A stretch of DNA of 64,000 nucleotides from Streptomyces atratus (lineage in GTDB: Bacteria; Actinomycetota; Actinomycetes; Streptomycetales; Streptomycetaceae), in assembly GCF_900119365.1 (NCBI RefSeq), contig NZ_FPJO01000016.1:62001-126000 (forward strand). The letters are read 5' to 3'. The translations under genes and the position numbers were made by a program. The first letter of the stretch is position 1; every line of letters starts with the position of its first letter. Below, one piece after another: positions 40,869-50,520 of the stretch. The notes under the pieces are model-generated. The model saw only the letters and a list, made by a program, of their open reading frames with translations. It was not told where the DNA came from and ran no database searches.

Positions 40869-41963
40869 ATGCATGTACCCGACGGATTCATCGACGCGCC
40901 CGTCTCCGCCGCCGCCGGAGTCGTCGCCGCGGGTGCGGTCGCCGTCAGCCTGCGGGGCGCCCGGCGTGAACTGGGGGGCACCTCCCGCTCGAGCGCAGCC
41001 GAGAGTGGGGGAGAGCGCACCGCGCCGCTCGCCGGTCTCGTCGCCGCGTTCATCTTCGCCGTGCAGATGCTGAACTTCCCGGTCGCGGCGGGCACCAGCG
41101 GGCATCTGCTGGGCGGGGCGCTGGCGGCGATCCTGGTCGGGCCGTACACCGGCGTGCTCTGCGTGACCGTCGTCCTGCTCATGCAGGGCATCCTCTTCGC
41201 CGACGGCGGCCTCACCGCGCTCGGCGTGAACGTGGTCGTCATGGGCATCACGACCACGGTCGTCGCGTACGCCCTCTTCCGCGGACTGCTCGGCGTGCTG
41301 CCGCGCACCCGCCGCTCCGTGACCGCCGCGTCCTTCGTCGCCGCCCTGGTCTCCGTACCGGCCGCGGCCGGTGCCTTCACGCTGATCTACTGGATCGGCG
41401 GCACCACCGACATCCCGATCGGCAAGGTCTTCACCGCGATGGTCGGGGTCCACGTCCTGATCGGTATCGGCGAGGCCGTGATCACCGCGCTGACCGTCGG
41501 CGCCGTCATCGCCGTACGTCCCGACCTGGTCCACGGCGCCCGCGGGCTCACCTCCTCGCTCAAGCTCCGGGTCGACGGCGAGCTCGTCGACGCCCCCGCC
41601 CGGCAGCCGGCCGCCCCGGTCGCCGCCCGCTCGCACCGGGGGATCTGGGTCACCGGCCTGGTCACCGCCCTCGTCCTGGCGGGCTTCGTCTCCTACTACG
41701 CCTCCGCCGACCCCGACGGCCTGGAGAAGGTCGCCGCCGACCAGGGCATCGACAAGAAGACCGAGGAACACGCGGCCAAGGACTCCCCGCTCGCCGACTA
41801 CGGCGTCAAGGACATCTCCGACACCCGGATCTCCGGCGGCCTCGCCGGAGTGATCGGCGTCGGCGCCACGGTCGTGGTAGGCAGCGGAGTCTTCTACGTG
41901 GTCCGCCGCCGTCGCACGCAGGACGCCCCCGACGGCACCTCGCGCGCCGGCGAGAACGTCTGA
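40869..41963 (+). CDS. cbiM: CbiM-CbiN fusion, ECF Ni/Co transporter S-component
   Basis: 364 aa from ATG 40869. The mature N-terminus MHVPDGFIDAPV supplies the metal-binding Met-His of CbiM/NikM. About seven membrane helices follow, with LNFPVAAGTSGHLLGGALAA (second His region) and FADGGLTALGVNVVVMG. After residue ~250 comes a CbiN/PDGLE domain with the namesake ASADPDGLEKVAADQG and one last helix. It is the first gene of cbiMN-Q-O. Between residues 35 and 48 a common Streptomyces repeat is inserted in frame (see 40971-41013), so the first loop is unusual. No cobalamin riboswitch is evident upstream. Confidence 0.92.
   Translation: MHVPDGFIDAPVSAAAGVVAAGAVAVSLRGARRELGGTSRSSAAESGGERTAPLAGLVAAFIFAVQMLNFPVAAGTSGHLLGGALAAILVGPYTGVLCVTVVLLMQGILFADGGLTALGVNVVVMGITTTVVAYALFRGLLGVLPRTRRSVTAASFVAALVSVPAAAGAFTLIYWIGGTTDIPIGKVFTAMVGVHVLIGIGEAVITALTVGAVIAVRPDLVHGARGLTSSLKLRVDGELVDAPARQPAAPVAARSHRGIWVTGLVTALVLAGFVSYYASADPDGLEKVAADQGIDKKTEEHAAKDSPLADYGVKDISDTRISGGLAGVIGVGATVVVGSGVFYVVRRRRTQDAPDGTSRAGENV
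40971..41013. repeat. dispersed Streptomyces repeat inside cbiM
   Basis: The word CTGGGGGGCACCTCCCGCTC, directly followed by GAGCGCAGCCGAGAGTGGGG and GAG, closely matches a short mobile-looking repeat that I recall from many Streptomyces intergenic and genic sites, with the XhoI-like GCTCGAGC centre. Here it is in frame and encodes LGGTSRSSAAESGG. The match to other genomes is from memory. Confidence 0.6.
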
Positions 41964-41964
41964 C

Positions 41965-42722
41965 ATGGGCGCTGGGCACGCGCACAAGCTCTACCGGCAC
42001 GGTCACTCGCCCGTCCACGACCTGCCGCCGCACTGCAAGATCGCCGCCGCCTTCTGCTTCGTCGTGGTCGTCGTCTCGACGCCGCGCGAGTCGGTGTGGG
42101 CGTTCGGGCTGTACGCGGTGCTGCTCGGCGCGGTCACCGCGTTCGCCCGCATCCCGGCGGGCTTCCTGCTCAAGCGGCTGCTCATCGAGGTGCCGTTCGT
42201 CGCGTTCGCGCTGCTCATGCCGTTCGTGGTGCCCGGCGAGCAGACCCATGTCCTCGGCCTCTCCGTCAGCGTCCCCGGCCTCTGGGGCGCCTGGAACGTC
42301 CTCGCCAAGGGCACCCTCGGCGTCGCCGCGTCCGTACTCCTCGCCTCCACCACCGAACTGCGCTCGCTGCTGCTCGGCCTCCAGCGGCTCAAGCTGCCGC
42401 CGCTGCTCGTCCAGATCGCCTCCTTCATGATCCGGTACGGCGATGTGATCACCGACGAGATGCGCCGGATGTCGATCGCCCGCCGCTCCCGGGGCTTCGA
42501 GGCGCGCGGCGTACGGCAGTGGGGCGTCCTGGCCAAGTCGGCCGGCGCGCTCTTCATCAGGTCGTACGAGCGCGGCGAACGCGTCCACCTCGCCATGGTC
42601 AGCCGCGGCTACGCCGGTTCCATGCCGGTCATCGACGAGGTGACGGCCTCCCGTACCCAGTGGGCCCACGCCGCCGTACTCCCCGTGCTCGCCCTCGCGA
42701 TCTGTCTGCTGGGATGGACCCT

Positions 42723-42726
<4 letters not shown>
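41965..42726 (+). CDS. cbiQ: CbiQ, ECF transporter transmembrane (T) component
   Basis: 253 aa; starts one base after the cbiM stop. Five to six membrane segments and the two coupling-helix Arg motifs of T-components: RRMSIARRSRGFEARG and ERGERVHLAMVSRGYAG. It connects CbiM to the ATPase. The next gene overlaps its stop. Confidence 0.92.
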
Positions 42727-43499
<773 letters not shown>

Positions 43500-43552
43500 A
43501 CATGAGGTGACCCGCCACACCCGCCACTTGTGACGGGATGCACCATGGGGGG

Positions 43553-44740
43553 ATGAGCGGGAGCGCAGGAGCAGGCGTGGACGTACGGGGCACGGTGGCG
43601 GCCGGATTCGAACCGGTCAGGGATGCCTTCATCCGTAACTTCGAGCAGCGCGGCGAACGCGGCGCGGCCGTCACGGTCTACCGGGACGGGCAGAAGGTCG
43701 TCGACGTCTGGGCCGGTACGAGAGACGTCGACGGCACCGAACCATGGGCCGTGGACACGGTGCAGATCGTCCGCTCGGCGGGCAAGGGCATCGCCGCCGC
43801 CGTACCGCTGCTGCTGCACCAGCGCGGCCAGGTCGACCTCGACGCCCCGGTCGGCACGTACTGGCCCGAGTTCAAGGCGGCCGGCAAGGAACGCGTGCTC
43901 GTCCGGCACCTCCTGTCCCACCGGGCCGGGCTCCCCGCGCTCGACTGCCCGCTGACCCCCTCCGAGGCGGCCGACGGGATCTGTGGCCCGCAGGCCGTCG
44001 CCGCCCAGCGGCCCCAGTGGGAACCCGGCACCGACCACGGCTACCACGCCCAGACCTACAGCTGGCTCATCGGCGAACTGGTGCGCCGGGTCACCGGCCG
44101 CACCGTCGGCCGCTGGATCGCCGAGGAGATCGCCCGCCCGCTCGGCCTGGACTTCTGGTTCGGCCTCCCGGCGGACGAGGCGCACCGGGTCGGCCGCATC
44201 GGGCCCGTCGAACCGCCCGCGGTCCCGGGCAACGGCGGCACCCTGCGGGTGCGGCCCAAGCGGTCCGTCACCGAGGCGTACCGCGACCCGAAGTCCCTCA
44301 CCCGCCGCGCCTTCGGCGCCATCGACCCGCTCCCCGACGAGAACGACCCCGGCTACCGCGCGGCCGAACTCCCCGCCTCCAACGGCATCGCCACCGCCCG
44401 CGCGCTGGCCCGCTGCTACGCCGCGATGATCGGCCCGGTCGACGGGCACCGCCTGTTCGCCCCGGCCACCCTCACCCTCGCCCGCACCGAGGAGTCGGCG
44501 GGCCCGGACCGGGTCCTGGTCGTCAACACCCGGTTCGGCCTGGGCTACATGCTGCACGGCCCGGCGGCCCCGCTGCTCGCCCGCGGCTCGTTCGGCCACC
44601 CCGGCCGGGGCGGCTCGCTCGGCTTCGCCGATCCCGAATCCGGCGTCGCGTTCGGCTATGTGACGAACGGTCTGCAGAAGGGAGTCACCGCCGATCCCCG
44701 TGCCCAGGCCCTGGTCAGGGCAGTACGGTCGGCGCTATGA
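43553..44740 (+). CDS. serine hydrolase (class C beta-lactamase/EstB-like)
   Basis: 395 aa from ATG 43553 (a GGGGGG stretch just upstream); ATG 43538 is an alternative. SxxK nucleophile in QIVRSAGKGIAAAVPLL, Tyr motif HAQTYSWLIGELVRR (YxN becomes YSW), and FGHPGRGGSLGFADPESG in the position of the third motif. No signal peptide, so a cytoplasmic esterase or lactamase-like hydrolase is likely. Its stop overlaps the SDR start, so the pair is coupled. Confidence 0.86.
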   Translation: MSGSAGAGVDVRGTVAAGFEPVRDAFIRNFEQRGERGAAVTVYRDGQKVVDVWAGTRDVDGTEPWAVDTVQIVRSAGKGIAAAVPLLLHQRGQVDLDAPVGTYWPEFKAAGKERVLVRHLLSHRAGLPALDCPLTPSEAADGICGPQAVAAQRPQWEPGTDHGYHAQTYSWLIGELVRRVTGRTVGRWIAEEIARPLGLDFWFGLPADEAHRVGRIGPVEPPAVPGNGGTLRVRPKRSVTEAYRDPKSLTRRAFGAIDPLPDENDPGYRAAELPASNGIATARALARCYAAMIGPVDGHRLFAPATLTLARTEESAGPDRVLVVNTRFGLGYMLHGPAAPLLARGSFGHPGRGGSLGFADPESGVAFGYVTNGLQKGVTADPRAQALVRAVRSAL

Positions 44741-45537
44741 CTCCTCATCGCTCTGCTGGTTCACGGTTCGACGGATACGGCGTGCTCATCACCGGAGCGG
44801 GCCAGGGCATCGGCGCGGCCACGGCCCGCCGGCTGGCCTCGGAGGGCGCCCGCGTCCTGGTCACCGACCTGGACGGGGCCCGCGCCGAGAAGGCCGCCGC
44901 GGCGATACGCGAGACGGGCGGGGCCGCCGAGGCGCTGCCCTGCGACGTGGCCGACCGGGCGGCCGTCGAGGCGGCGGTGGCCCACGCGGTCGCCGCCTTC
45001 GGCTCCCTCGACGTCCTGGTCAACAACGCGTACGCCTGCACCAGGGACGTCCCGCTCTTCGAGGACGAGCCCGACGAGGCCTGGCAGCGCGACCTGGACG
45101 TCACCCTCACCGGCCCCTACCGCTGCGCCCGCGCCGCCCTCCCGCACCTGGTGGCCTCCGGCCGGGGCGCGATCGTCAACATCGGCTCGGTCAACGGCGA
45201 ACAGGACTTCGGCAACCACGGCTACAGCGCCGCCAAGGCGGGCCTGGCCAGCCTCACCCGCACCCTCGCGGGACACGCGGGACCGCGCGGCGTACGCGTC
45301 AACCTGGTCGCGCCCGGCACGATCCGCACGGACGCCTGGGCGGGCCGGGACGCCGAACTGTCCCGGGTGAGCGCCCTCTACCCGCTCGGCCGGGTCGGCG
45401 AGCCGGAGGACATCGCCTCCGCCGTCGTCTTCCTCGCCTCGCGCGACGCGGCCTGGATCACGGGGACGACGCTGCGCGTGGACGGCGGGCTGACGGCGGT
45501 CAACTACGGCTTCCGGGACGCGGTTTCGGGGGCCTGA
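44737..45537 (+). CDS. short-chain dehydrogenase/reductase
   Basis: 266 aa; ATG overlaps the preceding stop. Classical SDR: VLITGAGQGIGAATARRL, cofactor Asp in VTDLDGARAEKAA, LVNNAYACT, active Ser in NIGSVNG and YSAAKAG, and the C-terminal WITGTTLRVDGG. Substrate unknown. Coupling to a serine hydrolase suggests one catabolic step, ester cleavage then alcohol oxidation, but this is inference. Confidence 0.9.
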   Translation: MTPHRSAGSRFDGYGVLITGAGQGIGAATARRLASEGARVLVTDLDGARAEKAAAAIRETGGAAEALPCDVADRAAVEAAVAHAVAAFGSLDVLVNNAYACTRDVPLFEDEPDEAWQRDLDVTLTGPYRCARAALPHLVASGRGAIVNIGSVNGEQDFGNHGYSAAKAGLASLTRTLAGHAGPRGVRVNLVAPGTIRTDAWAGRDAELSRVSALYPLGRVGEPEDIASAVVFLASRDAAWITGTTLRVDGGLTAVNYGFRDAVSGA

Positions 45538-45569
45538 CCGATGCGGGCCGGGTCCGCCCCGCGCCCGGG

Positions 45570-46562
45570 TCAGGCGAGCGCGGGGTGGATGAGCCGCCCG
45601 TTGAGGATGAGGGAGGCGGCCTGCTTGAGGCGGCGCACGCGCACACTGATCTCATAGCCCCTGATGCCCTCGGTACGGGCGAAGCGGCCGCTGAGGTAGC
45701 GGTAGAAGTCCGGGGTGTCCTTGCAGATGACCACGGCCATGATGTTGTGCTTGCCGCTGATGGCGGCGGCGAAGGCGCACTCGTCGTGCCCGCTGAGCTC
45801 CTCGCCGATCTCCTGGAGCCGAGGCAGGTCGACCTGGAGCCAGAGGGTGGCGTTGAGCTCGTAGCCGAGGCGTTCGGGCACGGCGTCGATGTCGTAGACC
45901 AGCGAGCCGGTCGCTTCGAGGGCCTCCAGCCGACGGGCCACGCGCGGCTTGGACCAGCCGGTGGCCTCCGCGAGCCGGGTGTGGGAGGCGCGGCCGTCCT
46001 CCGCCAGCGCTTCGAGGAGCGGGCGGTCCTCCTCGGTCGGGGTGAGCGGGGGCCCGGCGGGGATGGGGCGCTCCGCGGTCAGCAGCCGCACCTGCTCCTC
46101 GGTGAGCGAGCCCTCCCGCCCGGTCCAGCCGGCCGTGTCCGGGGAACCGAAGGCGTGGACGAGAAGATCGACGTTCAGGTCGAGGACCGAGGCCGCCCGG
46201 GGAAGCTGCCGCAGCAGCACGTCGTCGCCGACGGTCCCGGCGGGCGAACGGATGATGCAGATGATCTCCGAACCGCCCGACGCGATGCTCGTGTACGCGA
46301 CCTCCGGCCTGCGGGCCAGGGAATCCGCGAGCGGCCCCACGGCGTCCGGGCGGCAGCGCAGCCGCGCGATCCACTCGGACCGGCCGTGGGCGGCGGGGCT
46401 GCTCAGCCCGACGACGCGGACGACGCCGCCGCGGCGCAGGGCGCTGTAGCGGCGCGCCACGGTCTGCTCGGACACCCCGACGACCTCGCTGAGGCGGCGG
46501 AAGGAGACCCGCGGCGAGCAGTTCAGTCCATGGATGATTTTGCGGTCCAGATCGTCAGGCAT
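45570..46562 (-). CDS. Lrp/AsnC-family regulator, duplicated domain form
   Basis: 330 aa from ATG 46562; a longer reading to 46592 has no better ribosome site. It is a tandem protein: HTH 1 (DDLDRKIIHGLNCSPRVSFR, VVGVSEQTVARRYSAL) with a RAM-like domain, then HTH 2 (DRPLLEALAEDGRASHTRLA, SKPRVARRLEALEAT) with a second RAM domain. It is divergent from a drug-efflux-type MFS gene and probably controls it, as is usual for this pair. Confidence 0.9.
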   Translation of the reverse strand: MPDDLDRKIIHGLNCSPRVSFRRLSEVVGVSEQTVARRYSALRRGGVVRVVGLSSPAAHGRSEWIARLRCRPDAVGPLADSLARRPEVAYTSIASGGSEIICIIRSPAGTVGDDVLLRQLPRAASVLDLNVDLLVHAFGSPDTAGWTGREGSLTEEQVRLLTAERPIPAGPPLTPTEEDRPLLEALAEDGRASHTRLAEATGWSKPRVARRLEALEATGSLVYDIDAVPERLGYELNATLWLQVDLPRLQEIGEELSGHDECAFAAAISGKHNIMAVVICKDTPDFYRYLSGRFARTEGIRGYEISVRVRRLKQAASLILNGRLIHPALA

Positions 46563-46709
46563 GGATGAATGGTCACATGGGCGGCGCTCCATCCGGAGGT
46601 TCCATGACGTTCGCAGGGATCGCTTGGGGATTCATCGACAGTCGGGGCGAAGCTGGTCGGCGGCTTTGCGGGTGATCCGGCGGACCGCGCGGAACGCGGT
46701 GGTACGCCG

Positions 46710-46731
46710 GTGCGCCCGGGAGCGGGCGCAC
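46710..46731. other. hairpin in Lrp/MFS intergenic region
   Basis: GTGCGCCCG-GGAG-CGGGCGCAC, a perfect 9-bp stem with a tetraloop, 73 bp before the MFS start; possibly a leader hairpin or an operator. Confidence 0.4.
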
Positions 46732-46803
46732 GCCGGACGGCGGTGCTCACATCGCAACCGGTGCCCGCGCGGCACCCACCCCCGCAGCAGAAGGAACCTC
46801 TTC

Positions 46804-48393
46804 GTGAATTCCGCAACGACACAGGACAGATCAGGGCGGGGCGTCACGCTCGTCATGGCCTGCCTGGGCGTCTTCGTCGCCTACCTCCCCGTGACCACCG
46901 TGTCGGTGAGCCTGCCGGCCGTCCAGCGGGCTCTGGGCGCCTCCACGTCCCAGCTGTCCTGGGTCTCGGACGCCTTCGTGCTGCCGATGGCCGCGCTGAT
47001 CCTGGCCACCGGGGTGTGGGGCGACGTCCACGGCCGCAAGCGGGTCTTCCAGGCGGGCATGGCCTTCTGTGCGCTGGGCGCGGCGATCTCGCTGTCCTCG
47101 GACTCGGTGCAGGCCCTGTGGGCAGGGCAGGCCGTCTCCGGGCTGGGGGCGGCGGCGCTGCTGCCCACGACGCTGGCCCTGATCAGCCACGCGGTCCCCG
47201 ACCACCGGGAACGGGGCAGGTTCATCGGCCTGTGGGCCATGTCCCTGATGGCCTCGCTCGCCGTGGGCCCGCTGATCGCGGGTGCGCTGCTGGAGCACGT
47301 CGCGTGGCGCTGGATCTTCCTCCTGCCCGTGCCGGTCTCCCTGATCGTGCTGGTTGTCGCGGCGTTCCTGCTGCCCGACTCGCGCGCCCCGCACGGCCGC
47401 CGGCTCGACTGGCCCGGACAGATCAGTGCGGCCGTCGCGGTCACCGCGGTCGTCTACGGCGTCATCGAGGGCGGCGCGGACGGCTTCGGTGAGCCCGCCG
47501 TGGTGACGGCCCTGGTGCTCGGCGCGGTGTCCGCCGCCGTGTTCGTCGCCGTGGAGCGCCGCAGCGCGAGCCCGATGCTCGACCTGGCGCTGTTCCGCAG
47601 CCCGGCCTTCACCGCCACCGCCCTGGTCGCCATGATCAGCTTCCTCGGGCTGATCGGCTTCTTCTTCGTGCTGAGTCTCTACTTCGGCATGGTCCAGCAC
47701 CTGACCACGATCGAGGCGGCGCTGCGGATGGTGACGGTGTCCGGGGTGGCCCTCGTCGTCGGCGCGCCCATCGGACGCCTGATGCACCGGGTCTCCGCCC
47801 GGGTCCTGATCACCACGGGCCTGGTCGTCGCGGCGGGCGCGATGCTCTCGCTGACCGGCGTCGACGCCCACACCTCCTACGGCTCGATCGTCTGGCGGCT
47901 GGCCCTGCTGGGCCTCGGCATGGGCGCCGTACTCACCCCGATGACCGCCTCCGCGGTGTCCTCCGTCCCGTACCACCTGGCCGGGATGGCCGCCGCCGGG
48001 AACAACGCCTTCCGCCAGGTCGGTGGAGCCCTCGGCCCCGCCGTGCTCGGCGCCCTGCTGACCACCCGGGCCCTCGACGCGCTGCCCGGCCGCCTCGCCG
48101 ACGCGGGGGTGCCCGCCGAGGCCGGTGCCCGCGTCCTCGACACCGCCCGCGAGCAGGGACTCGGCGCCGTGGCCGGGCTCGACCTGGACGCCGCCACCGG
48201 TCCGGCCCTGACCGCCCTGGGCGACTCCTTCCTCGACGGCATGCGGCTGTGCCTGACCGTCTCGGCCTCGCTCGCCCTGCTGGCCGCCCTCGCCTGCGCC
48301 GTGCTCCTGCGCCCGGCCGCCAGGCCGACGGCCCCGGCGGCCCCGGCCACCGAGGAACCGCCGGCCCGCCTGGCGGCGGTCCCGGCGAGCTGA
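46804..48393 (+). CDS. MFS transporter, DHA2 (14-TM) drug-efflux type
   Basis: 529 aa from GTG 46804 (AAGGA nine bases upstream). Fourteen hydrophobic segments; motif A variant LATGVWGDVHGRKRVFQAG, motif C-like region GLWAMSLMASLAVGPLIAGA, and LDWPGQISAAVAVTAVVYGV, all typical of EmrB/QacA-type proton antiporters. Likely exports a toxic compound or antibiotic. The divergent Lrp-type gene is the probable regulator, and a perfect terminator follows. Confidence 0.9.
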   Translation: MNSATTQDRSGRGVTLVMACLGVFVAYLPVTTVSVSLPAVQRALGASTSQLSWVSDAFVLPMAALILATGVWGDVHGRKRVFQAGMAFCALGAAISLSSDSVQALWAGQAVSGLGAAALLPTTLALISHAVPDHRERGRFIGLWAMSLMASLAVGPLIAGALLEHVAWRWIFLLPVPVSLIVLVVAAFLLPDSRAPHGRRLDWPGQISAAVAVTAVVYGVIEGGADGFGEPAVVTALVLGAVSAAVFVAVERRSASPMLDLALFRSPAFTATALVAMISFLGLIGFFFVLSLYFGMVQHLTTIEAALRMVTVSGVALVVGAPIGRLMHRVSARVLITTGLVVAAGAMLSLTGVDAHTSYGSIVWRLALLGLGMGAVLTPMTASAVSSVPYHLAGMAAAGNNAFRQVGGALGPAVLGALLTTRALDALPGRLADAGVPAEAGARVLDTAREQGLGAVAGLDLDAATGPALTALGDSFLDGMRLCLTVSASLALLAALACAVLLRPAARPTAPAAPATEEPPARLAAVPAS

Positions 48394-48512
48394 GCGCGGC
48401 GAGACCCGGAGCATCGGTTTCCGCCGCGTCGGCCCGCGAGCTGCCCGCCGCCGACTCCCGCCCTGCGGTGGCGAACTCCAGCAGGTCGGCCGGCGCGGCG
48501 GCCGGACGCCCG

Positions 48513-48545
48513 ACCGCCCCGCCGTGCGTGGCACGGCGGGGCGGT
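48513..48545. terminator. terminator between MFS and DUF397 genes
   Basis: ACCGCCCCGCCGTGC/GCACGGCGGGGCGGT: a 15-bp perfect stem with a 3-nt loop between two convergent genes. Confidence 0.85.
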
Positions 48546-48561
48546 GTGGGGTCGGTCCAGG

Positions 48562-48774
48562 TCAGACGGCGCCGAACTCCCCGGCCTTGACGCCCGCCAC
48601 GAAGGCGGCGAAGGAGGCGGGGGAGGCGTGCAGCACGGGGCCGCCCGGGTTCTTGGAGTCGCGGACGGGGACGATGCCGGTGTCGAGTGCACTGAGCGGG
48701 GCCCACTCGACGCAGGAACCGCCGCTGCCGCTGTACGAAGACTTGACCCAGAGGAGGGAGGGGGAATCAGTCAT
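48562..48774 (-). CDS. DUF397 protein
   Basis: 70 aa: LLWVKSSYSGSGGSCVEWAP, then TGIVPVRDSKNPGGPVLHAS and FAAFVAGVKAGEF, a single standard DUF397 unit. The gene overlaps the stop of the XRE regulator by one base. Same pair type as at 34.2-35.3 kb but a different subfamily. Confidence 0.9.
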   Translation of the reverse strand: MTDSPSLLWVKSSYSGSGGSCVEWAPLSALDTGIVPVRDSKNPGGPVLHASPASFAAFVAGVKAGEFGAV

Positions 48775-49613
48775 CAGGGGCTTCCCTTTCGCACTTCGTC
48801 GAACATGGCCACGGACACCGCTTGGGAGAGCGCCTCGGCCTGAAGCTGATGGTAGTACCTCACCAGCGGCAGCACGGACGTCAATTCTCTGTCCAAGTAC
48901 CCATTGGTTTCAGACTCCACGTAGGACATCACCGAGCGGTCGGGCAGGGTCAGGAGGTTCACCAGCCGGTTGAACGGGCGGCGCTCACCCATGGAGTAAG
49001 GGGCCACTTGAAGCACAGTGTCCGGCCTCTCGGCGCACTCGATCAGATGGGCCATCTGGCGTTCCATGACCGCTGCCCCTCCGATCACACGACGGATGCA
49101 GCTCTCGTCCAGCACCACGATCAGCATGGGCGGGATGCGACGTACCATGGCCGCCTGGCGCTCTATCAGCGCCTCGACCCGCTCCGATGCTTGATCCGGG
49201 GTGATCGTGCCCCGCTTCGCATGCCCCTCTTCGATGGCCGTCGCGTACTCCGGCGTCTGAAGCAGCCCCGGAATCACCCCAACGTCGAACATCCGGATCT
49301 CAGCCGCGCGGCTCTCCTGCCCCAGGTACTCCGGGAAGCCTTCCAGCAGACTGCCGTTCCGGAGCTCTGCCCACGCGCGTTCGAACGATTCGGCAGTGCT
49401 GGTGAATCCGAAGACAGTATCCACGCTCCGCGAAAAGCGGAGCGTTGGCGGTTTGCGGCCGGTTTCGATGGCCGAGATGTGCCTGCCCGAGTACCCCGCC
49501 AGGTCAGCCAGCTCATCCTGCGTCCAGCCGCGCAATTCACGGGAGCTGCGTAAGCGGGCGCCGTAGGCCGCTCGCGGGCTTGCCTCGGGGTTCAACTGCT
49601 TGACGTTTACCAA
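48774..49613 (-). CDS. XRE-family regulator with DUF5753 domain
   Basis: 279 aa. HTH: YGARLRSSRELRGWTQDELA, DLAGYSGRHISAIETGRKPP. DUF5753 region: VIPGLLQTPEYATAIEE, PMLIVVLDESCIRRVIGG, VLQVAPYSMGERRPFNRLVN. Partner of the adjacent DUF397 protein. Divergent from two small coupled genes. Confidence 0.9.
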   Translation of the reverse strand: MVNVKQLNPEASPRAAYGARLRSSRELRGWTQDELADLAGYSGRHISAIETGRKPPTLRFSRSVDTVFGFTSTAESFERAWAELRNGSLLEGFPEYLGQESRAAEIRMFDVGVIPGLLQTPEYATAIEEGHAKRGTITPDQASERVEALIERQAAMVRRIPPMLIVVLDESCIRRVIGGAAVMERQMAHLIECAERPDTVLQVAPYSMGERRPFNRLVNLLTLPDRSVMSYVESETNGYLDRELTSVLPLVRYYHQLQAEALSQAVSVAMFDEVRKGSP

Positions 49614-49705
49614 CGTGCCCTCCGATTGCGAAACGTTGAAGATGTCTCGACCCTAGGCCACGCTGAAGCCTCCTGGTAGTGGAATGGCTACGGAGCGGAG
49701 TTGAC

Positions 49706-49966
49706 GTGCCCGAAGACGACGGTGCCCTGACTCGTCGCGAACCCCTTCAAGTCCCCTCGCCCGGAACGCTTTTCCGGGATACCGGCCATGGCGACCGGGT
49801 GGGCGAGTTCCGCGGGGTTGCCGGTCCGTACTGGTCGTTGCGGCCGGTCGGTGGTGGTGTGGAGTGGGAGGCGGAGCCCGAGTGGGTCCGGGCGCTGACT
49901 CCGGCCGAGCGGCTGAGCGTGGAAAACGCGTTGCGGAATCTGCGGAGCAGCCGGGGTGGGCTGTGA
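49706..49966 (+). CDS. small hypothetical protein
   Basis: 86 aa from GTG 49706 (GGAG five bases upstream); GTG 49679 would add nine residues. Reads VPEDDGALTRREPLQVPSPG, TLFRDTGHGDRVGEFRGVAG, then WEAEPEWVRALTPAERLSVE. No known domain. It is coupled to the next gene (GTGA overlap) and divergent from an XRE/DUF397 locus, a recurring position for this small protein in Streptomyces. Confidence 0.7.
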   Translation: MPEDDGALTRREPLQVPSPGTLFRDTGHGDRVGEFRGVAGPYWSLRPVGGGVEWEAEPEWVRALTPAERLSVENALRNLRSSRGGL

Positions 49967-50457
49967 ACGGGGCGGCGCCGCAGGGGGGTTACCGGTGCGA
50001 GGCGCTGGCGGTGGAATTCTTCGGGGGCACGGGAGAGATGGCGAGGCACGTGCTGGGCACGTTCCGGACCGCCTCCCCGGTGCTGGCGCTGCGGTGGCTG
50101 GGCGGTCAGGCGTTGTGGATCGCGGACCGGATAGACGCCGACTCCGACTCCGACGCCGATCCCGACTCCGACGCCGATCCCGACTCGGACGCTGATCCCG
50201 CCTCCGCCTCCGCCTCCGCCTCCGCCTTCGGCCTTGGCTTCGGCCTGCGATCGGACCTGGAGGGTTCGGCGTGGGTGCAGCCCATGGGGCGGCTGCCGGT
50301 CGGCTCCATGCCCGACCGCCCCGCCGAGCTCCGTGCCTGGTACGAGGACCGGCAGGGCCAGCGCGCGGCCCAGGCGCACATCAAGAGCGGCAACCCACTG
50401 CTCGTCGTCGTCCCCGACACCGACTGCACGTACACCCTCTCCGTACACCCCGATTAG
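49963..50457 (+). CDS. hypothetical protein with acidic repeat insertion
   Basis: 164 aa from GTG 49963, overlapping the previous stop. Protein-like N-terminal half (GGYRCEALAVEFFGGTGEMA, ALRWLGGQALWIADRIDA) and C-terminal half (WVQPMGRLPVGSMPDRPAEL, GNPLLVVVPDTDCTYTLSVH) are separated by a Asp/Ser/Pro then Ala/Ser repeat (about residues 60-88). The repeat comes from an 18-bp tandem DNA unit. Function unknown. Confidence 0.65.
   Translation: MNGAAPQGGYRCEALAVEFFGGTGEMARHVLGTFRTASPVLALRWLGGQALWIADRIDADSDSDADPDSDADPDSDADPASASASASAFGLGFGLRSDLEGSAWVQPMGRLPVGSMPDRPAELRAWYEDRQGQRAAQAHIKSGNPLLVVVPDTDCTYTLSVHPD
50139..50225 (+). repeat. 18-bp tandem repeat inside a gene
   Basis: CCCGACTCCGACGCCGAT is present in about three copies (50143-50196) followed by five copies of GCCTCC-like units. 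In frame it encodes SDSDADPDSDADP-type sequence; copy number is probably variable. Confidence 0.8.
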
Positions 50458-50520
50458 AGCGTGACGATCGACCCACGATGTGTCACGTTCATTCGCGGGG
50501 TACTGCTGCTGGAGCCGTGC

